Origin: Anaerolineae bacterium
GTDB lineage: Bacteria; Chloroflexota; Anaerolineae; DRVO01
DNA: 5,541 nt
Assembly (NCBI GenBank): GCA_012719195.1
Contig: JAAYAV010000413.1
Span: 1-5,541, forward strand
Direction of reading: 5' to 3'
Position 1 is the stretch's first letter, and each line of letters opens with the position of its first letter. The notes under the pieces were generated by a model that saw only the letters and a list, made by a program, of their open reading frames with translations, made no database searches and was not told the origin of the DNA. The position numbers were made by a program, and so were the translations under genes. Shown piece by piece: positions 5,275 through 5,541 of the stretch.

Positions 5275-5278
5275 TGGG

Positions 5279-5541
5279 ATGATCCAGCAGGAGTCCACTC
5301 TCAAGGTGGCCGACAACACAGGCGCGCGCGAGATACTCTGCATTCGCGTACTTGGTGGAACCAACCGCAAGTACGGCTCAGTCGGGGATGTGATCATCGC
5401 CTCGGTGAGGCAGGCGGCCCCCAACAGCGCCGTCCGTAAGGGCGACGTGGTGCGGGCGGTGGTGGTGCGCACCAAGAAGGAGTACGGCCGGACGGACGGA
5501 AGCTCCATCCGCTTCGACGATAACGCGGCCGTCCTTCTCGA
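5279..5541 (+). CDS. rplN: 50S ribosomal protein L14 (partial, 3' cut by window)
   Basis: Eighty-seven codons plus two bases are present; L14 is normally about 122 residues, so roughly the last 35 are outside the window. The visible part is ordinary: MIQQESTLKVADNTGAREIL (1-20), CIRVLGGTNRKYGSVGDVII (21-40), RKGDVVRAVVVRTKKEYGR (53-71), and DGSSIRFDDNAAVLL (73-87), which fits the L14 family signature. L14 binds 23S rRNA at the subunit interface next to L19 and forms bridges to the 16S rRNA. It is the target of the silencing factor RsfS in other bacteria. It is the first gene of the spc cluster in the canonical order. The frame is open to the window edge with no sign of damage. Confidence 0.98.
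   Translation, partial: MIQQESTLKVADNTGAREILCIRVLGGTNRKYGSVGDVIIASVRQAAPNSAVRKGDVVRAVVVRTKKEYGRTDGSSIRFDDNAAVLL

Noticed and set aside
1..5541. A novel system, mobile element, CRISPR array or RNA gene hidden in the window
   Set aside because: Almost every base belongs to a canonical ribosomal-protein gene or a spacer of at most 47 bases; no regular repeats, tRNA-like folds or foreign genes were seen.

Overview
The window is a GC-rich bacterial chromosomal segment that carries the core ribosomal-protein (S10) operon and the start of the spc cluster, all on the + strand. The order is tuf(3' end)-rpsJ-rplC-rplD-rplW-rplB-rpsS-rplV-rpsC-rplP-rpmC-rpsQ-rplN(5' part), the canonical bacterial order with no gene missing, inserted or broken. 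Only the two edge genes are incomplete, and both are cut by the window. The host is certainly a bacterium. The style of S10 (SPFIDKDSREQFE), L16 and S3 recalls Chloroflexota, but that is an impression from remembered family sequences, not a computed placement.

Layout. Bases 1-27 are the last eight codons and stop of EF-Tu. After 24 bases S10 begins, then L3, L4 and L23; the L4 and L23 genes overlap by four bases. L2, S19, L22 and S3 follow with spacers of 9-47 bases. L16, L29 and S17 are chained by two ATGA stop/start overlaps. A 47-base spacer separates S17 from L14, at the point where E. coli divides the S10 operon from the spc operon. No spacer exceeds 47 bases and no intrinsic terminator was found, so the whole block is probably one transcript that continues from tuf and runs on past the window. 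Nothing of note lies on the minus strand; the long antisense frames are by-products of GC-rich coding sequence.

The products all assemble into the ribosome. S10, S19, S3 and S17 go to the 30S subunit; L3, L4, L23, L2, L22, L16, L29 and L14 go to the 50S subunit. L4, L22 and L23 line the nascent-peptide tunnel or its exit. L2, L3 and L16 support the peptidyl-transferase and A-site region.

Starts are mostly fixed by good Shine-Dalgarno sequences. Three full genes use non-ATG starts: rplW GTG, rpsS GTG and rpsC TTG. No undescribed system is visible. The points worth a second look are modest: an atypical tip of the L22 tunnel hairpin, a divergent L23 loop, a GNRA-capped hairpin just before the rpsS ribosome binding site, a 9-base tandem repeat before rpsC, and the absence of room for an E. 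coli-type S10 leader.
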